Source of the DNA: an uncultured Pseudomonas sp.
GTDB taxonomy: Bacteria; Pseudomonadota; Gammaproteobacteria; Pseudomonadales; Pseudomonadaceae
Direction: 5' to 3'
Assembly (NCBI GenBank): GCA_946886875.1
Contig: CAMPJN010000177.1
Location: 1-7,649 of the forward strand
DNA: 7,649 nucleotides
Shown: in pieces, positions 5,559-7,649 of the stretch
Numbering within the stretch: the stretch's first letter is position 1
How the letters are laid out: every line of letters starts with the position of its first letter
The notes under the pieces: generated by a model
What the model was told of the DNA's origin: nothing
What the model saw: only the letters and a program-made list of their open reading frames with translations
Databases searched by the model: none
Made by a program: the position numbers and the translations under genes

Positions 5559-6449
5559 TCAGTCGCGCTGCAGAAGAAAATCACCGATGCGCTCGGCGCT
5601 GTCCTGCGGTTGCTCCTGCATAAAGCAGTGCCCTCCCGTCACCACCTGGGCACTGACGTGGGCATTGCCGGTGCACCAGCGCGCCACCGATTTGGCGACG
5701 AAGGGGTAGCTGCGCTGGCCATAAAGCACCTGTGTCGGCGTGCTGACCTTGGCCAGCGACGGCCACAGGCGTTTGGGAAATGAGCCGAAGATTTCCGCCT
5801 CGCGGCTGGGCCGACATTTCAGTTCGACGCCTTTGTCGCTGTCTTTCAAGGCGTGAGCGATATACGCCTCGAACGCATCCTCGTGCCAACCGCGAAACAT
5901 GCCGCGCTCATGCAGTGCGGCATAGGCCGCGGCGCGATCCGGCCAGACGCTGCGACGCAGACGGGCTTTACGCGCCAAGGTGGTGCGCTGGCTCAGGCCG
6001 ACCACATCGGAAAGCGCCATCACGCCGATCATCGCCGGGGTGAACAGCACCGGGTCGAGCAACACCGCGCGCTGGAACAGCTGCGGTTGCTGGGCCAGCA
6101 TCAGCCCGGTCAACACCCCGCCGAAGCTGTGCCCAAGGGCAAACGCCGGCACCGCGGAAAAACGCTCGCGGCCCACGGCAAACGCCTCCAGGGCCAGCTC
6201 GACGCTGCGATTCCAGCCATGAAAGCGCCCGCCGTGCTCGCTGTCGCCATGGCCCTGGACGTCGCACAACCAGAGGTCGAAGTCCTCGGCCAAACGGGCC
6301 AGCATCGGCTCGTAGACCCGCCCGCAATAGCCGTTGCCGTGAAGAAAATGCAGCAGTGGTTTACCCGAGGGCGACGAATGCCAACCGCGCAAGGTGAAAC
6401 CCGCGGAGCTGGCGTGGGACCAGAATTGCAGATGCATGAAAGCGCTCAC
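5559..6449 (-). CDS. Alpha/beta hydrolase
   Basis: A protein of 296 residues if started at GTG 6449, or 292 from ATG 6437. Neither start has a good ribosome binding site, so the start is uncertain. It is a cytosolic alpha/beta-fold hydrolase: oxyanion-hole motif HGNG (37-40), CDVQGHGDS after strand 4 (62-70), nucleophile elbow GHSFGG (106-111, Ser108) and His274 in GGHCF. The usual acid after strand 7 (GxxD) is replaced by Ser247 in YGQRSYPF. Asp132 after strand 6 (LLDPV) is a candidate substitute, as in some members of the fold. Substrate unknown; esters or similar are the default for the fold. A clear terminator lies upstream (6540-6564), so it needs its own promoter. TAATAT on the minus strand (6490-6485) is a possible -10 without a good -35. 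Confidence 0.88.
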   Translation of the reverse strand: MSAFMHLQFWSHASSAGFTLRGWHSSPSGKPLLHFLHGNGYCGRVYEPMLARLAEDFDLWLCDVQGHGDSEHGGRFHGWNRSVELALEAFAVGRERFSAVPAFALGHSFGGVLTGLMLAQQPQLFQRAVLLDPVLFTPAMIGVMALSDVVGLSQRTTLARKARLRRSVWPDRAAAYAALHERGMFRGWHEDAFEAYIAHALKDSDKGVELKCRPSREAEIFGSFPKRLWPSLAKVSTPTQVLYGQRSYPFVAKSVARWCTGNAHVSAQVVTGGHCFMQEQPQDSAERIGDFLLQRD

Positions 6450-6539
6450 TATCGACCAAGCGGGCTAGTGTAATGCTGATCGGCATATTAGCGGGTGACT
6501 GGCTGGGTTCGGGGGTCTGCTTCCCACAGACGAACAGGC

Positions 6540-6564
6540 AAAAAGAAGGCGCCATTGCGGCGCC
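6540..6564 (-). terminator. Rho-independent terminator after the right-hand hydrolase
   Basis: On the minus strand GGCGCC (6564-6559) pairs with GGCGCC (6553-6548) around a 5-base loop, followed by TTCTTTTT (6547-6540). It starts 13 bases after the stop codon of the hydrolase gene at 6577. A GC-only stem followed by a T-rich tract is the standard intrinsic layout. It separates the two hydrolase genes into different transcripts. Confidence 0.88.
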
Positions 6565-6576
6565 AAGTTTTCACGC

Positions 6577-7380
6577 TCAGGCCCGGTCGCGGCTGACTTG
6601 CCTCGCCCGGATAAATCGTTCCAACAAGGCATTCAGCTGCCCCGGCTGATCCAGCGGAGTCGCATGCCCGGAGTCGGCCACCACCACCAGTTCGGCGTTG
6701 CGCAACTGCGCCGTATAGGCCCGTTTGTAGGCCAGGGGGGTGTAGTCGCGGTCGCCAGCGATAATCAGCATCGGGATATCGACGCGGTTCACCGCCGGCA
6801 ATGCCGACCAACCGAGAATCGCGTGTATCGCATGTAAATAGGAGGTGCGGTCGTTGGCGGCGATGCGCATGGCCATCAGACGACGGAGCTGTTCCTGCTC
6901 AGCATGGGGAAAGAGTTTGCGCGCCATCAATCGGCCGAGTGCCTTCAAGCCCAGCAGACGGACCATCGCCAAGCGCATATAGACTTTTGCCCGTATCTTC
7001 CAACCATCCAGCGGGAAACTCGGCGCGCTGTTGATCGCCACCATCGCTCCCACCAGATCGGGCTGATTGGCCAATAACTGGAAACCGACCATACCGCCCA
7101 TCGAAATACCCACCAGAACACAGCCGCGAATATTCATCACCCGAATGAACTCGGCGACGTCATTGGCCAACTCGGCGACGCTGGTCGGCGCATTCAGGGG
7201 TTCGCTGGCGCCATGGCCACGCAGGTCGAGGGCAAATACTTCGGCGAAGCGCGACAGCGCGTCGATCTGTGGTTGCCAGTCCTGCCAGGACGAACCCAAA
7301 CCGTGCAGCAACAGTACCGGAACGCCTTTGCCCTGACGCATATAGGCGCAGCGGCCGCTTTTCAATTGAATGTAGTGCAT
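6577..7380 (-). CDS. Alpha/beta hydrolase divergent from a TetR regulator
   Basis: A 267-residue cytosolic alpha/beta-fold hydrolase with a complete triad. HGLG (26-29) forms the oxyanion hole, followed by LDLRGHGAS (51-59); the nucleophile elbow is GISMGG (91-96, Ser93), the acid Asp212 in AGDRDYTP, and His239 in SGHATPLDQP. This resembles the broad 3-oxoadipate enol-lactonase/BioH-like/esterase group; the substrate cannot be named. ATG 7380 is chosen over the longer open frame to 7419: AAGGAG (7391-7396) lies 10 bases upstream, and HYIQLKSGRCAYMRQG is the normal start of the fold. Its 5' end faces a TetR-type gene across 184 bases, so regulation by that TetR is likely by analogy with other TetR divergons. 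The transcript ends at the terminator 6540-6564. Confidence 0.92.
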   Translation of the reverse strand: MHYIQLKSGRCAYMRQGKGVPVLLLHGLGSSWQDWQPQIDALSRFAEVFALDLRGHGASEPLNAPTSVAELANDVAEFIRVMNIRGCVLVGISMGGMVGFQLLANQPDLVGAMVAINSAPSFPLDGWKIRAKVYMRLAMVRLLGLKALGRLMARKLFPHAEQEQLRRLMAMRIAANDRTSYLHAIHAILGWSALPAVNRVDIPMLIIAGDRDYTPLAYKRAYTAQLRNAELVVVADSGHATPLDQPGQLNALLERFIRARQVSRDRA

Positions 7381-7564
7381 AAATAAAAAACTCCTTAAGC
7401 GATAACTTCCCGATACCAATAAGCCAGTCGTTATGGCTATTCATCAGTTATCTTGATGTGCGCCCACTTGATATTAATTTCAGCGTGTTCGTTAAAATCG
7501 ACCTATTTGCCTTATACTCCGGAAAAACTTAGTATCGGCTTGCTTTTTTATAGAGAACGCGCTC
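7381..7564. promoter_or_regulatory. Divergent promoter/operator region of hydrolase and TetR genes
   Basis: This 184-base region is clearly richer in A and T than the genes around it. On the plus strand TATACT (7513-7518) is a good -10 hexamer for the TetR gene, 46 bases before its ATG, but the -35 position is poor. Dyads cluster near the hydrolase end. GATAACT (7401-7407) faces AGTTATC (7446-7452). Nested inside, AATA-A-GCCA (7418-7426) faces TGGCTATT (7434-7441) with one bulged base. CCGATAC (7410-7416) also has an inverted copy GTATCGG (7532-7538). One or more may be TetR operators; this is inferred from position and symmetry only. Confidence 0.5.
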
Positions 7565-7649
7565 ATGTACAGCATTTCCAGCCCAACCCAGGTCCGCAGT
7601 AAAAAAGCCTTGGAGCGCTTTCTCAACGTGGCTGCAGAACTGCTCGCCG
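7565..7649 (+). CDS. N-terminus of a probable TetR-family regulator (3' truncated by window)
   Basis: ATG 7565 opens a frame that runs off the window after 28 codons: MYSISSPTQV, then RSKKALERFLNVAAELLA. The Arg/Lys-rich start followed by an amphipathic helix ending in 'AAELLA' is the usual first helix of TetR/AcrR-type DNA-binding domains, just before the helix-turn-helix. A weak AGAGAA (7552-7557) is the only ribosome binding site candidate. Divergent placement next to an enzyme gene is typical of TetR regulators. The helix-turn-helix itself lies beyond the window, so the family call is moderate to good but not proven. Confidence 0.7.
   Translation, partial: MYSISSPTQVRSKKALERFLNVAAELLA

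Noticed and set aside
5853..6473. 206-codon plus-strand open frame
   Set aside because: It lies opposite the alpha/beta hydrolase, whose motifs are clear; the antisense protein is rich in His, Arg and Gln without family features.
6474..6485. Imperfect palindrome TGCTGATCGGCA upstream of the left hydrolase
   Set aside because: Only 10 of 12 positions are symmetric and nothing else supports an operator there.
7381..7419. Longer start (7419) for the right-hand hydrolase
   Set aside because: The ribosome binding site AAGGAG (7391-7396) lies inside the extension and serves ATG 7380; the extra residues are not part of the fold.
1..7649. Defence island, prophage, integron or resistance cassette around the beta-lactamase
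   Set aside because: No integrase, transposase, attC-like site, phage gene or defence gene is visible; all neighbours look like core Pseudomonas genes.

Overview
The window looks like a chromosomal segment of a Pseudomonas species (sensu lato). The coding DNA is GC-rich, and several genes resemble conserved Pseudomonas ones: an OXA-50/PoxB-like class D beta-lactamase, a YciA-like thioesterase with the Pseudomonas-type N-terminus, a DUF3301 protein, a SMI1/KNR4 protein and a TFIIB-type zinc-ribbon protein. The intergenic palindromes also resemble those scattered through Pseudomonas genomes. This assignment is by recall of family sequences, not by a search. I see no integrase, transposase, plasmid gene, CRISPR array or RNA gene.

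Layout, left to right. Positions 1-140 hold the end of a probable Tim44-domain protein, closed by a strong intrinsic terminator (158-191). A 329-base non-coding stretch follows, with a REP-like palindrome and two further dyads, leading into a SMI1/KNR4 gene (470-880, +). Convergent to it is an exported TPR protein (970-1689, -). That gene is divergent from the acyl-CoA thioesterase (1868-2353, +), which in turn converges, with only 9 bases between, on a two-gene minus-strand unit: a zinc-ribbon protein (3603-4133) followed by an anchored protein of unknown function (2363-3577). Divergent from the zinc-ribbon gene is a DUF3301 membrane protein (4254-4649, +). It converges on the beta-lactamase (4719-5501, -), and two palindromic elements fill the gap. 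Upstream of the beta-lactamase, on the same strand, lies an alpha/beta hydrolase (5559-6449). After a clear terminator (6540-6564) comes a second, unrelated alpha/beta hydrolase (6577-7380). This one is divergent from the start of a TetR-type regulator (from 7565) across an AT-rich 184-base region with nested dyads.

Functionally this is mostly a string of small independent transcription units, not one pathway. The likely functional pairings are the TetR/hydrolase divergon at the right end and the zinc-ribbon plus anchored-protein operon. The beta-lactamase is probably an intrinsic chromosomal gene. I found no convincing undescribed multi-gene system. The best leads are the uncharacterised zinc-ribbon/anchored-protein pair, the palindrome that contains the beta-lactamase stop codon, the dyads in the TetR divergon, and the structured leader before the SMI1/KNR4 gene.
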